This document shows positions 9,194-19,100 of a stretch of DNA of 64,000 bases, one piece after another (the stretch's first letter is position 1; the number at the start of each line of letters is the position of its first letter). Where the stretch lies: positions 248,001 to 312,000 of the forward strand of contig JACKAQ010000002.1 of NCBI GenBank assembly GCA_020634975.1, written 5' to 3'. The notes under the pieces were generated by a model that saw only the letters and a list, made by a program, of their open reading frames with translations, made no database searches and was not told the DNA's origin. This DNA is from JACKAQ01 sp020634975 [NCBI: Calditrichia bacterium] (GTDB taxonomy: Bacteria; Calditrichota; Calditrichia; RBG-13-44-9). Made by a program: the position numbers and the translations under genes.

Positions 9194-9667
9194 ATGAAAG
9201 CGATTAAAAATCTGGCTTTAGTGGCTCACGACAATCGGAAAAAGGACTTGATCGAGTGGGTTGAGTGGAATTATGAAATGTTGCTGAACCACAATTTGAT
9301 TTGTACCGGAACAACCGGCAAAATGATTGAAGCTGCAATTCAGGATAAGCTGACCAGCGAAGGTCGAAGGGATCAGGTGAAAGCAATTACCAAGCTCAAA
9401 TCCGGACCGCTTGGCGGCGATCAGCAATTGGGTGCGTTGATCACCGAAGGCAAAGTGGATATCCTGATTTTCTTTTGGGACCCGATGGAACCGCAGCCGC
9501 ACGATGTAGATGTAAAAGCATTATTGCGCATCTCTGTGGTTTATAATATTCCGATTGCCTGTAACCGTTCTTCTGCGGATTTTTTGATTTCGTCGCACTT
9601 AATTAATGAAAAATACGAGCCGAAATTAAAAGATTATTCCGGATATATTTCCCGTAAGGTTTTGTGA
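9194..9667 (+). CDS. mgsA: Methylglyoxal synthase
   Basis: A 157-residue cytosolic enzyme that turns dihydroxyacetone phosphate into methylglyoxal and phosphate, a bypass that relieves sugar-phosphate stress. Conserved elements are LVAHDNRKKDL at residues 8-18, CTGTTGKM (phosphate binding), SGPLGGDQQLGALI with the catalytic Asp, FFWDPMEPQPHDVDVKALLR, and IPIACNRSSADFLISS. Length is normal. AAAGGA precedes the ATG at a good spacing. Within 2-6 kb lie aldolase (which makes the substrate), and DJ-1 and NADP-oxidoreductase genes that could deal with the toxic product; that link is inference. Confidence 0.96.
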   Translation: MKAIKNLALVAHDNRKKDLIEWVEWNYEMLLNHNLICTGTTGKMIEAAIQDKLTSEGRRDQVKAITKLKSGPLGGDQQLGALITEGKVDILIFFWDPMEPQPHDVDVKALLRISVVYNIPIACNRSSADFLISSHLINEKYEPKLKDYSGYISRKVL

Positions 9668-9742
9668 AAATATCTTACGCATTAAATGAGCAGTTGTGTT
9701 GTTGACAAATAAATATTTCCAAAATTTGGGTGGATGATAATT

Positions 9743-10477
9743 ATGAAAATGATTGCGAACTTTATTGTTTACGTGTTGTTATCGGTGCAATTATTTGCTC
9801 AGGAGACTGATAAAACAATAGTTATTTCTGATGATCTGAAAATCATCCGGTTGTCAGAAAATGCCCTCATTCACGATTCGATGATGCAGGTGGAAGGTTG
9901 GGGAAATGTTAGCTGCAACGGATTAATTTATATCAACAACGGCGAGTGTTATCTGTTTGACACGCCGGCGAATGATTCGTTGTCTAACGTCCTCATCAAT
10001 TGGTTGGAAAATGTGGAAAAGGTGCGTATCAAAGGCGTTGTAGTGAATCATTATCACGACGATTGTTTGGGTGGACTTGCCGCGTTCCACAAACGCGGTA
10101 TTCCTTCGTATGCGAACATCCGCACGCTCAAACTGGCAGCAAATGAAAATAATGTGATTCCCCAAATCGGATTTGATCAAAAATTGGTCATTCAATTGGG
10201 TGATAAAGAAATTGTTTGTGAATATTTCGGAGAAGCGCACACTACCGATAACATTGTTGCATGGTTTCCGAATGACCGGTTGATTTTTGGCGGCTGCATG
10301 ATTAAATCATTAAACGCTGGCAAAGGAAATTTGAATAATGCCAATACGTTGGAATGGCCATCGACGATCAGAAAAGTGAAAAAAACATTTACGGATGTGC
10401 AAACCGTAGTGCCGGGGCACGGCAAATACGGCGCTGTTGATTTGTTGGATTACACCATTCAAATGTTCGAAAAGTAA
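9743..10477 (+). CDS. Subclass B1-type metallo-beta-lactamase
   Basis: A roughly 244-residue exported zinc hydrolase. MKMIANFIVYVLLSVQLFAQ is a signal peptide. All B1 zinc ligands are present: NHYHDD (His116, His118, Asp120 in BBL numbering), EAHTTDN (His196), GGCMIKSL (Cys221 with the substrate-binding Lys224) and VPGHGKYG (His263). GKGNLNNANTLEW matches the Asn233 loop of true B1 enzymes such as BlaB and CcrA, which sets it apart from generic MBL-fold proteins. I prefer ATG 9743 because GGGTGG (9728-9733) directly abuts the earlier ATG at 9734 but is well spaced from 9743. The gene is single and converges with the oxidoreductase gene 9 bp away. There are no mobile-element or integron signs, so it looks intrinsic. 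Predicted hydrolysis of penicillins and carbapenems is inference. Confidence 0.88.
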   Translation: MKMIANFIVYVLLSVQLFAQETDKTIVISDDLKIIRLSENALIHDSMMQVEGWGNVSCNGLIYINNGECYLFDTPANDSLSNVLINWLENVEKVRIKGVVVNHYHDDCLGGLAAFHKRGIPSYANIRTLKLAANENNVIPQIGFDQKLVIQLGDKEIVCEYFGEAHTTDNIVAWFPNDRLIFGGCMIKSLNAGKGNLNNANTLEWPSTIRKVKKTFTDVQTVVPGHGKYGAVDLLDYTIQMFEK

Positions 10478-10486
10478 GGTAGCTAA

Positions 10487-11107
10487 TTAATGCCTTTTCA
10501 ATACCTTAAACGCCATATCGCGTCCATGTTTTTGTAAAATACCCATGTTTATCCAGACAAACGCAAACTGCTCGAGCAATTCAATTTTGTCATCACCACC
10601 AAAATCGTAACATTCTGCAAAACCCAATTCCTTTGCCAATTGCCTCGCGACGCTTTTTGCCATTGAATCATCTCCTGCGACAAACATGTCAATTCCAACT
10701 TGACCATAAACTGGATTGTTGATATTCTCATAACCTGTTGAATTAAAACATTTTACGATAGATTTGCACCCACTTTTATCTTTGATGCCTTCAAACGCAG
10801 TGGTATAAGGCAACGGCTTTTTGAATACGGAATTTGTTGCATCGATAACAATTTTACCCAAAAGTGCCGGATTTGCCTCTGCTATTGATATAGCAACATC
10901 CGGCGGTGTTGAAAAAACGACAATTTTTGCAGATTCAATCGCTTCGGAAATGCTTACCACCGATATTTTTTTTGAAAACTCGGTGAGGGATTTTATTTTC
11001 TCTGAATTTGCGTTGCGAACGCCCAAAATGATGTCGTGATCAACCTTTGCCCAGCCTCTCGCTAATGCCCCGCCAACATTTCCTGAGCCAATGATTGCTA
11101 TTCTCAT
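10487..11107 (-). CDS. NADPH-dependent F420-reductase-like oxidoreductase
   Basis: A 206-residue Rossmann-fold protein of the family 'NADP oxidoreductase, coenzyme F420-dependent'. The dinucleotide motif IIGSGNVGGALARGW is at residues 4-18. The LGVRNAN after strand 2 suits NADP, with Arg and Asn for the 2'-phosphate. VVFSTPP, VIDATN and VKCFNSTGYENI are typical of the family. It is normal in length. GGAG is 7 bases before the ATG. Bacteria with such proteins often lack F420, so the true hydride acceptor is open. It lies 22 bp downstream of the DJ-1 gene, probably one operon facing the HxlR regulator. Confidence 0.85.
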   Translation of the reverse strand: MRIAIIGSGNVGGALARGWAKVDHDIILGVRNANSEKIKSLTEFSKKISVVSISEAIESAKIVVFSTPPDVAISIAEANPALLGKIVIDATNSVFKKPLPYTTAFEGIKDKSGCKSIVKCFNSTGYENINNPVYGQVGIDMFVAGDDSMAKSVARQLAKELGFAECYDFGGDDKIELLEQFAFVWINMGILQKHGRDMAFKVLKRH

Positions 11108-11129
11108 ATTTTACTCCATTGCTGTTGAA

Positions 11130-11876
11130 TTAAATTCCTAGTGCTTCGATGACCAATTTTGCCGCAGCTTTCCCGGAGAACTGTTGTTGACCGGTAATTA
11201 ATCGCCCATCACGAATCGCAAACGATTTGAAGCGACCACCTGTGATAAAGTTGGTATTCGGCAGCTTTTTCGCAGAAGACTCAATCCAGAAGGGTTGTAT
11301 TTTTTGACCAACAATTTGGTCGGCATATTCCTCTTCAGAATCTGCAAACCCGGTCCAGGTTTTGCTATCAACCAATAAATTTCCATTGCTTAAACGGATT
11401 TTTAGCAAAACACATGTTGCATGACAAACGATAGCAACCAGTTTCCCACTTTCGTAAAAATTGGCAATATATGTGTGAAGTTTTGTGTTGTCGATAAATG
11501 AGATCATCGGCGATTGCCCACCCACCAAAAATATTGCATCATATGTTGCAATATCCACATCATCGATGCTTTTGGTATTTTCCAACAAATTCGCTAATGC
11601 CGGAGTGTGCAAAAAACCCATACTAATTAAATCGTTTGCTGAATAACCGCTTTCGTGCCGTGGATCGCTGAAGCTGTCAATTTCCAGTTTGCCGCCGTCC
11701 GGACTGGCAATTTCTACCTGATATCCGTTTTCAACAAATTCATAATACGGATGGGTTAACTCAGCTGCCCAAAACCCAACCGGCCAACCCGTTTGTAAAG
11801 AGATTGCTGGATTTGCGGCAATCATCAAAATTTTTTTCGGCTGTTCCGGATCCAAAACATCTATATTTGTGCTCAT
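11130..11876 (-). CDS. DJ-1/PfpI family protein (Hsp31-like)
   Basis: A 248-residue type 1 glutamine-amidotransferase-fold protein. The nucleophile is the first Cys of VCHATCVLL (about residue 150), and an upstream acid is expected in EFVENGYQVEIASPDGG. Members of this group act as glyoxalase III, deglycases or chaperones. WAAELTHPYYEF and IFLVGGQSPM match the Hsp31-like branch. ATG 11876 is chosen because AGGAG directly abuts the ATG at 11882, leaving no spacing for that codon. It is divergent from an HxlR-type regulator with palindromes between, and methylglyoxal synthase lies 2 kb away. A role in carbonyl stress is therefore a reasonable inference. Confidence 0.83.
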   Translation of the reverse strand: MSTNIDVLDPEQPKKILMIAANPAISLQTGWPVGFWAAELTHPYYEFVENGYQVEIASPDGGKLEIDSFSDPRHESGYSANDLISMGFLHTPALANLLENTKSIDDVDIATYDAIFLVGGQSPMISFIDNTKLHTYIANFYESGKLVAIVCHATCVLLKIRLSNGNLLVDSKTWTGFADSEEEYADQIVGQKIQPFWIESSAKKLPNTNFITGGRFKSFAIRDGRLITGQQQFSGKAAAKLVIEALGI

Positions 11877-11955
11877 TTTCATCTCCTAAAAAATCAATTG
11901 ATTTTTAATAAGTTTTCAAACAATTTAGGTGTATGCAAAAAAATGTCAAGTATGC

Positions 11956-11973
11956 ACTTTAAAGTATGATACT
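11956..11973. promoter_or_regulatory. Overlapping palindromes in the DJ-1/HxlR divergent promoter
   Basis: ACTTTAAAGT (11956-11965) is a perfect 10-bp palindrome. AGTAT-G-ATACT (11963-11973) is a second one that overlaps it by three bases. Both lie between the divergent DJ-1 gene and the HxlR regulator start at 12000. HxlR-type dimers such as YodB bind ACT/AGT inverted repeats, so this is a good candidate operator for autoregulation and control of the DJ-1 operon. Confidence 0.45.
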
Positions 11974-11999
11974 ATCTAAAAAGTTAGTGAGAATGTTGG

Positions 12000-12335
12000 A
12001 TGCCACAATTTGAATTCAAGGATAAGAGCTACAACAACCCGGTAGAATTGGCGCTGGATGTAATCGGCGGTAAATGGAAGATGCCAATAATTTGGCGGTT
12101 GAAAGACAAGCCATGGCGATATGGTGAATTAAAACGCAATTTGGGAAAGATTACCCATAAAATGCTAACTGAACAACTTCGCGAGTTGGAGCGGGACGAA
12201 CTTGTTTTTCGGAAAGTATTTGAGGTAGTGCCACCCAAAGTAGAGTATTCTCTAACGGAAAAAGGATTTACAACAATTCCGGTTATCGAACATTTGAGAG
12301 AGTGGGGAAGGGCATACCGGGATGACAAGCTGTGA
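12000..12335 (+). CDS. HxlR-family winged-helix transcriptional regulator
   Basis: A 111-residue HxlR/MarR-like winged-helix protein. It has the family signature NPVELALDVIGGKWKMPIIWRL (core residues 15-33), then KPWRYGELKRNLGKITHKMLTEQLREL as recognition region and a wing at PPKVEYSLTEKG. Many HxlR regulators sense quinones, aldehydes or oxidants through a cysteine near the N-terminus. No cysteine is present here, so sensing would have to differ. It is divergent from the DJ-1 and NADP-oxidoreductase genes, which are its likely targets. Confidence 0.9.
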   Translation: MPQFEFKDKSYNNPVELALDVIGGKWKMPIIWRLKDKPWRYGELKRNLGKITHKMLTEQLRELERDELVFRKVFEVVPPKVEYSLTEKGFTTIPVIEHLREWGRAYRDDKL

Positions 12336-12378
12336 GCACAACTTGCCATCCGGCAAAATCAGCAAAAACAACTGTTTA

Positions 12379-13503
12379 TTAATTTATTTTTTCGAACAAT
12401 TTTAGATACTCGCCATAACCCTGGCTTGCTAATTCTTCTTTCGGGATGAATCGCAATGCCGCAGAATTGATGCAATATCGCAATCCGGTGGGTTCAGGAC
12501 CATCTTCGAAAACGTGCCCCAAATGGGAATTGCCGTATTTGCTGCGAACTTCGGTTCGGGGATAAAGCAGTTTAAAATCTGTTTTCTCGATGATAAATTC
12601 AGGATCAATCGGGCGCACAAAGCTGGGCCAACCGGTGCCGGATTTGTATTTATCGGTTGAGCTGAACAACGGCTCACCGGAAACCACATCTACGTAAATA
12701 CCTTCTTTTTTATTGTCCCAATATTCATTATTGAACGATGGTTCTGTGCCATCCTCCTGCGTCACATAATATTGAAGTTTGGTGAGTTTTTCCCGCAAAA
12801 CGTCATCGGATGGTTTGCTATATTTGCTATTCGAACTCATTTTTTTATCACCCCAATGTTTTTTTATAAATGCATCGCGACCGGAACCTTTGCGATAACG
12901 CTGGTAATGCCCGGGATTTTTTTTGTAATAATCTTGGTGATAATCCTCTGCCGGATAAAAATTGGTGAACTCGATGATTGGCGTAACTATTGGCTTGTCG
13001 AACCGATTTGATGCAGCCAGTTCCGTTTTCGATTTTTCTGCCAATTCCTTTTGTTTTGCATCATGATAAAATACGGCTGATGTGTATTGGTGCCCGCGAT
13101 CATAAAATGAACCGCCGGCATCGGTTGGATCAAATTGCATCCAATAAATGCTGAGCAATTTCTCGTATGATATCTGTTCCGGATCGAAAGTTATCTGCAC
13201 CGATTCGCGATATTTTGTCTGTCCGGAGGAAACTTCATCGTAACTCGGGTTTGGTTTTTCACCACCCGCATATCCAGAAATTACGGATTTTACACCGACA
13301 ATTTTTTCAAACGGAGCTTCCATGCACCAAAAACAACCGCCTGCAAATGTTGCTTTTTCGTAATTTTCGTTATCAGATAATTGATTATCCGCGACATTGC
13401 GTGAGTTCGCTTCACTCATGGATTCGTTTCCGTTACAGGCAAAAAACAGCCCGGGCAAAATCAATCCACAAGCCAATATGGTTGCAAAAAATAGTGATTT
13501 CAT
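12379..13503 (-). CDS. msrAB: Peptide methionine sulfoxide reductase MsrA-MsrB fusion lipoprotein
   Basis: A 374-residue bifunctional repair enzyme that reduces both S- and R-methionine sulfoxide. A type II signal (lipobox LFFAC, Cys23) exports and anchors it. The MsrA domain is at about residues 52-210, with catalytic Cys in [19 protein letters not shown]. The MsrB domain spans about 224-365 with [21 protein letters not shown] and the catalytic Cys in [13 protein letters not shown]. The zinc-binding CxxC pairs of many MsrB proteins are absent, so it is the zinc-free form. GGAG precedes the ATG. A membrane-bound electron donor would be needed; none is adjacent, and the thioredoxin at 40.7 kb is cytosolic. 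Confidence 0.95.
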   Translation of the reverse strand: MKSLFFATILACGLILPGLFFACNGNESMSEANSRNVADNQLSDNENYEKATFAGGCFWCMEAPFEKIVGVKSVISGYAGGEKPNPSYDEVSSGQTKYRESVQITFDPEQISYEKLLSIYWMQFDPTDAGGSFYDRGHQYTSAVFYHDAKQKELAEKSKTELAASNRFDKPIVTPIIEFTNFYPAEDYHQDYYKKNPGHYQRYRKGSGRDAFIKKHWGDKKMSSNSKYSKPSDDVLREKLTKLQYYVTQEDGTEPSFNNEYWDNKKEGIYVDVVSGEPLFSSTDKYKSGTGWPSFVRPIDPEFIIEKTDFKLLYPRTEVRSKYGNSHLGHVFEDGPEPTGLRYCINSAALRFIPKEELASQGYGEYLKLFEKIN

Positions 13504-13720
13504 GTGTTGACGTCTCCTTTATTCATTTCTTAATTTCTACGCTGAAATATAATATGTGTTCTGGATTATGTTTTAACGAAGTGTTCAACAGAATATCACT
13601 TTTTTGTGATTTTTGGTTGTATTCGTTCGAAAATAGAGAGTTTATTAACGGGTAACCGGTTTTTGATTTGCATTTTGGCTGTTATCCATTATTTTTCACG
13701 GTTGACGATTGGAGATAATA

Positions 13721-14122
13721 ATGATACAAAAAATAGTTGGGTTTCACACAGACCAGGTTGGCGATTGGGTAGCGGATTTGAGCTGCGGTCATACCCGGCA
13801 CTTGCGGCATAATCCGCCATGGCAAAATCGCAACTGGATATTATCTGAAGGGGAGCGGGTAAAAGTTATCGGAATGGAGATCGATTGCACGGAATGCGAT
13901 ATCGTTGCGGCAGCCGGCGGTAAAAAATCTGCGAAGCAGATTACCGGTGAGCAAAAGGAACGCCGCATTGCTGAGGCGATTAAAGCGGAGTGCTTACGCA
14001 CTGCAATTGAATCGTACACCTTTGCCAAAATGAGCGGCATGTGTCAGGAAGGCGCATGGGAATTTGCTGTTGACGCACTAAAAAGCATGGATGTGACCGC
14101 TGTTTTGGAAGAGTTGCCCTGA
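13721..14122 (+). CDS. DUF3565 family protein with C-terminal extension
   Basis: A 133-residue soluble protein. Residues 1-60 match DUF3565: IVGFHTDQVGDWVADLSC, GHTRHLRHNPPWQNR, and a CTECD pair that with the earlier Cys and His could bind a metal. The remaining 70 residues (from GEQKERRIAEAIKAECLRTA) form a helical extension with three more cysteines or a CQEGAWE motif, not part of the core family. ATG 13721 is chosen because GGAG at 13711-13714 gives a spacing of 6; the upstream in-frame TTG at 13709 overlaps that site. Function is unknown for the family. Confidence 0.82.
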   Translation: MIQKIVGFHTDQVGDWVADLSCGHTRHLRHNPPWQNRNWILSEGERVKVIGMEIDCTECDIVAAAGGKKSAKQITGEQKERRIAEAIKAECLRTAIESYTFAKMSGMCQEGAWEFAVDALKSMDVTAVLEELP

Positions 14123-14123
14123 T

Positions 14124-14157
14124 AAAAAAAGGCTGTTCACCGAAATGAACAGCCTTT
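14124..14157 (-). terminator. Terminator of the class I aldolase gene
   Basis: A perfect 12-bp stem (AAAGGCTGTTCA with TGAACAGCCTTT, 6-base loop) is followed on the minus strand by seven T. It lies 28 bp beyond the aldolase stop and 2 bp beyond the converging DUF3565 gene, so it may also act weakly on the plus strand. Confidence 0.9.
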
Positions 14158-14184
14158 AAATATAGTTAGTTAAATTGCTGTAAA

Positions 14185-15240
14185 TTAAGCAATTGTCACT
14201 TCTTTGCTGATGTAAATATCCTGAATAGCGTTCAACAATTCAACACCTTCTTTCATCGGTTTCTGGAAAGCTTTCCGTCCGGAAATCAAACCCATCCCAC
14301 CGGCGCGTTTGTTGATCACAGCGGTTTTTACAGCTTGTGCCAGATCGTTCTTACCGGATGCACCACCGGAGTTAATCAAGCCGGCCCGACCCATGTAGCA
14401 GTTGGCAACCTGATAGCGGCACAAGTCGATCGGGTGCTCGCTGGTCAGTTCGCTGTAAACTTTCGGGTGCGTTTTCCCGAAGCCTTTGAGCGCATTGTAA
14501 CCGCCGTTATTTTCCGGCTGTTTTTGTTTCACGATGTCTGCCTGAATGGTTGCTGCCAAATGATTCGCTTGTCCGGTCAGGTCTGCAGAAACGTGGTAAT
14601 CTTTGTCCTGTTTGAACTCGGGATTCCGGGTGTACGCCCATAAAATCGTGACCAAACCTAACTCATGCGCGTGATTAAACGCTTCGGAAACTTCGATAAT
14701 CTGGCGATGGCTTTCTTCCGAACCAAAATAGATGGTTGCACCTACAGCAACGCAGCCCATTTCGAATGCCTGGTTGATATTCGCGAACATAATTTGATCA
14801 AAAGTATTCGGGTAGCTCATCAATTCGTTGTGATTCAGCTTCATAATGAACGGAATTTTGTGGGCATACTTGCGGGCAACCGAGCCCAACACACCCAGCG
14901 TTGAAGCGACAGCATTACAACCGCCTTCGATGGCCAGTTTCACAATGTTTTCGGGATCAAAATAGATCGGGTTCGGTGCAAAGGATGCACCCGCAGAGTG
15001 TTCAATTCCTTGATCGACCGGTAAAATGGAAAGAAAACCTGTTCCGCCCATCCGGCCATGGCTGAACAAAGTTTGCATGTTACGCAATACGGAAACAGGG
15101 CGATCGCTGCTTTCCCAAACCTGCGACACAAAATCCGGCCCCGGCAAGTGCAGATGTGATTTATCAATTGTTTTTGATTGGTGATTTAAGAAATAATCTG
15201 CTTCGCTGCCCAATAGTTCGGCAATTTTATCAATCCTCAT
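14185..15240 (-). CDS. fbaB: Class I fructose-bisphosphate aldolase (DhnA/FbaB type)
   Basis: A 351-residue Schiff-base aldolase that cleaves fructose 1,6-bisphosphate to dihydroxyacetone phosphate and glyceraldehyde 3-phosphate. Landmarks are [35 protein letters not shown], and ADIVKQK with the likely Schiff-base lysine, then [10 protein letters not shown] and [12 protein letters not shown] for phosphate binding. The long form of about 350 residues is typical of FbaB. ATG 15240 has GGAGG six bases upstream; the TTG two codons earlier would crowd that site. It ends at a strong terminator and is monocistronic. It supplies the substrate for methylglyoxal synthase 5 kb away. Confidence 0.95.
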   Translation of the reverse strand: MRIDKIAELLGSEADYFLNHQSKTIDKSHLHLPGPDFVSQVWESSDRPVSVLRNMQTLFSHGRMGGTGFLSILPVDQGIEHSAGASFAPNPIYFDPENIVKLAIEGGCNAVASTLGVLGSVARKYAHKIPFIMKLNHNELMSYPNTFDQIMFANINQAFEMGCVAVGATIYFGSEESHRQIIEVSEAFNHAHELGLVTILWAYTRNPEFKQDKDYHVSADLTGQANHLAATIQADIVKQKQPENNGGYNALKGFGKTHPKVYSELTSEHPIDLCRYQVANCYMGRAGLINSGGASGKNDLAQAVKTAVINKRAGGMGLISGRKAFQKPMKEGVELLNAIQDIYISKEVTIA

Positions 15241-15358
15241 TTCCAACCTCCGGAAGTATGAGTATCGTTAAACATACGGTTAATTTTGACCAAAATTTAG
15301 GCCATTTTGGGTGGGTTACAAAGCGAAAAATACGATTAAATGAACAGATTTTTTCCGA

Positions 15359-16108
15359 TTATTCCGGTTGGTGCAACATATTAATTTGCTGCAGAACATC
15401 CCGCTGAACCGATTGAACAAACCGGGCATCGAGCGATACAAGTTGCACTTCGATCTGAAAAAGATCCCGGTTTTCCGCAATGATTTTGAACTTCGGTTCA
15501 CTTTGCGGTGGCCACCACGGCGATTGCAAAATGGCATTTCGCAGCCATTGCTGCGCTGTTTCCGTCGAAGAAAATTGCGGCACATCGACCACAAATTTGT
15601 GAACGGAGCCGCCGGCGTCTGGGTTGTTGGTTCGCAAAATATTCCCGGCAACCGCGGCATACGGGATTTCTGCGATGGCACCGTTTTCCTGCTGAAGGTG
15701 CAGCGATAAATCGCCGAGCCGCAGCACTGTTCCGCTGATGTCGCCAATCTGCAACGGCTGGTTAAGATGCAGCACATTGCGGATCTTCAGGATAACGCCA
15801 GCCATCCAGTCACGCAATACAAACCAGAAAAACCAGCCGGAAATGGCAACAATTACCAACAAAACAGCGCCTGTGTAAAACACCCGGTCATCAAAAATGA
15901 CAGCGAGTGATGTTAGTGAAAACGCAACCCAAACGATGGTTTCGGCGAGCGGCCAAAACCGTTTAAGCAGTGTTTGTGCCGGTCTGCCGACCGACAGGCG
16001 GCGAATCATTCTGCGTAAAATGCGCAATACAACAAATAATGCGGTGCCGATAATGAGCATTTGGAAAATCGAAAATTGCGATATTTCGAAACTTACAGCC
16101 GGATTCAT
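15359..16108 (-). CDS. MscS-like mechanosensitive channel, coupled to the cotransporter-ATPase gene
   Basis: A 249-residue small MscS-type protein. Three hydrophobic helices occupy residues 12-28, 52-72 and 76-98. The pore-side segment and beta domain follow: GWFFWFVLRDWMAGVILKIRN, then LHLNQPLQIGDISGTVLRLGDLSLHLQQENGAIAEIPYAAVAGNILR, matching the IGD...G.V...  ...R...G....IPN pattern of the family. The glycine- and alanine-rich pore helix is poorly conserved, so conductance is uncertain. Its ATG overlaps the TGA of the preceding gene in an ATGA junction, so the two are translationally coupled. This suggests a joint role in ion balance or turgor control with the cotransporter-ATPase protein. 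Confidence 0.8.
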   Translation of the reverse strand: MNPAVSFEISQFSIFQMLIIGTALFVVLRILRRMIRRLSVGRPAQTLLKRFWPLAETIVWVAFSLTSLAVIFDDRVFYTGAVLLVIVAISGWFFWFVLRDWMAGVILKIRNVLHLNQPLQIGDISGTVLRLGDLSLHLQQENGAIAEIPYAAVAGNILRTNNPDAGGSVHKFVVDVPQFSSTETAQQWLRNAILQSPWWPPQSEPKFKIIAENRDLFQIEVQLVSLDARFVQSVQRDVLQQINMLHQPE

Positions 16109-19100
16109 AGTAGCTCCATCTCTTGCAATTTCTCAACAACAAACGGCTCCACATGCGGATTGATTTCCCAAGTGCCGTGATTTTCGATAAGCAAACCGGT
16201 GCGTTGCAACGTGCGCAACATCGCAGAAACTTCATCGTGGCTGCTGCGGAATAGCCGTTGCAATCGCTCATTCGAGAGATGTTTGTGGAGCACAAACTGC
16301 GTCAGCCAGATCGCCCATTCAGCTTTCAGATTGTTCATTCGGTCGATGCCGGGATGATCGGGCATCCGGATGGTCAGGCGATCTTTGCCTGCTTTTTCGA
16401 TGTGGCTGATCCACGCCAGCAACGCCGAACCAATATTCCCGGTGGAAAAATCAAAATACGCGTTAAACAGCCGCGCCATTTTCAGCCGGGAAATGTCGCT
16501 TTCAATTTCGCCGTCGTAAATAAATTCCAAACCGGTGGATTGATGGCGCAGCAAAATAGCGTTTTGCAAATCTTCCGCATCAAACGGCTCGCAAAAAATG
16601 ACGCCGATAAACGATTCGTCAATTGTTTTCAACCGGTTGATAAATTTGTAGCTGTGCGTATTTGCGTTTACGATAAAAAGGCACTCATTTGAAAACCGGT
16701 TAATCAACCGCAACAGTTCATCGATTACTGCAAACCCGTTCGCGCCGCGTTCCCACCACAATTCCAGATCGTTAATAATAATCGCACTATCCGGCGGCAA
16801 CGCTTCTAAAACACGCTCCGGCGTGGTTTCGTTGATGTGAGTGGATTCCTGAAGCGTCCGCAAAAATACAGCCGGATCGCAACTGCCAGCATCCGGTGCA
16901 AATATTTGAAACACTGATTTCCGGTCGAAATGATTGGCGACAATCGCCCGGCAAAGTGCAGTTTTGCCGCTGTTTCGCTCGCCCAAAATCAGCATTGCAC
17001 CGCTGAATCCGGACTGATATCGTTTCAAAATTTGGCTGGCTTGTGCCAGCGCTTTTTGTCGCCCGACCCAAAATTCATTGCCGATCGCCTGTTTGGCGAG
17101 AAACAATTGGCGATAAAATAGCGGTAAATTTTCCAGAATTTCCGGTTGCGGCGAAACCGATTCAACCAAAGAAAGGAGCCGCTCGACCGGTGCGGCGCTG
17201 TATTGCTCTCCGGTTTCCCACAACTTTCGTGCGAGCAAAACGCCTTCGCTCCTGCGATAAAGCAATCGAACTAACATATTGTTTATAATATTTTTAACAC
17301 GCTGTTTCCCTTCGTCAACGCCGGAAAGGACTTTGCGACTTTCCTCTGCACGAATATACTGCCCGATTTTTCCGGCGTCGCGGACGGCGATATACGGATT
17401 CAATTTTTCGAACGTTGCGTTGCGCTGCTGATCGATAAAATCCATCAGCGATTGCGAAAACTGCATCAGCGATTCTTTTTCCTGACTGATTCGCCGCAAT
17501 CCGGATTGAATAATATTTTGCAGCGGTGTAACTGTCTCACCAATTTCCTGCTCAAATTCCGGCACAGCTTCCATTTCAGACAGACTGAAACTCACCAGCC
17601 GGACTACCTCGCTGCTCACATTTTGCGATTCCCGCAGGGTTGAGGGTAGTTTTTCGAGCTGCTTTTCGATCGGCGCAAACAGCCTTGTTTCGACGAGATA
17701 ACCCGCCAATCGCCGCAACGAAACAGACACTACTTCCAGCCCATCAAATTGTTGTGTTTCGATTTGCTGAAACGATGTTTCGGAAATAATATCCACATTT
17801 TCCGGCAAATCCTGCACGGCTTCCTGCACATCTTTTCGCAACTCGTTGAGCATTTCAGCAGTGCCGAAACTGCCAAATTCGCTTGCCGCCAGCTTCGCCA
17901 TATTTTTGGTGTCGCCGTTTTCACCGGCAGTTGACAGGCTTTCCAATCCATCGGCAACGGACTGTAACTGATCCAATGCCGTATTTTCCATCTTCAGACT
18001 GAGTTGCTCGCGGAATTTTTGGGTAACCACGCCCAGCCGGTTTTGGAGTGCCGCAAGTTGCAATTCCATTACTGCAAAATTGCAAACCAGCGCCATATTT
18101 TGCGACCACGTTTCGGGAATCGCGTTTAAATTTCCGCGGATTTCCTGCGCATTTTTAGGGATTTCCAGCGAATGATTGAGTGAGCGTGGGCTTTCCAAAC
18201 GGAAGGCGGTTTCGATGGTCGATTGCCGCATTTCAGCCGTTGAGCGCAATAATTGCAACATGATTTGCGCGTTGCTGTTCGCCATTTCCCGGTTAATATC
18301 CACCAGTTGGTTACCCAATTTTTGATGTTCCGAATCGATAAAATCTGTGGATATATCATTGTTTTTGGCATGTTGCTGAATATCACCGAGCGAATCGCGC
18401 ATGTGATTGAACCATTTGGTAACTGCCGAAATCAGCTCGTAATGTTCAACCCCAAATGCAGAAAACTGCTGCTGCAACATATTATTGAATTGCGTCGCGA
18501 TTTGAAATTGCCACAATTTTCGTAAATCCAGCTGCACCGAGATCGGAGATTTGCCAAAGCGGTATTTCAATCGTTTGCGAAATTTGAACCAGCGTAGCGA
18601 TAAATGATCCTGCGGTTGCGGTTGAAGTTGATCAATTTCATAAAATACAGCAAAGTTGTCGGGTAATGTTTGCGCCAGCTCGTCCATTCGTTTCAGCAAT
18701 TGGTCGAGTCCGGTGTTGAGCACATCCTTTTGTGTAGGAACGTTCTGCTCCCGGTAATTTTGCACCGCTTGCCGGGTGTGAAAATAGACATCCGTTTGCA
18801 CCCGGGAGAGCAATTTTTGGTAACGGGCAGTGCCGAGTTGGGGCAGTTGCTTTTTGAGGATATCGAAACTGCGTTCGGTGAGGTTTTGTAATTGTTCGAC
18901 CAGTTGCGTGCTGCCGGACTGCAATTCCAGCAACGTTTGGCTGTAAAAATCGTGCAGTGTTGATTGGGAATCTTCCGTCATCGAAACCACGGTTTTGCGC
19001 ACCGTCTCGTGCGAAGCTTCGCTGTGCCGGAACTTTTCCGGCAGGTTCAGTGCCGGTAATTGTTCGAGCAACGCCGGCCATTCTCCGGCCACTTCCTGCG

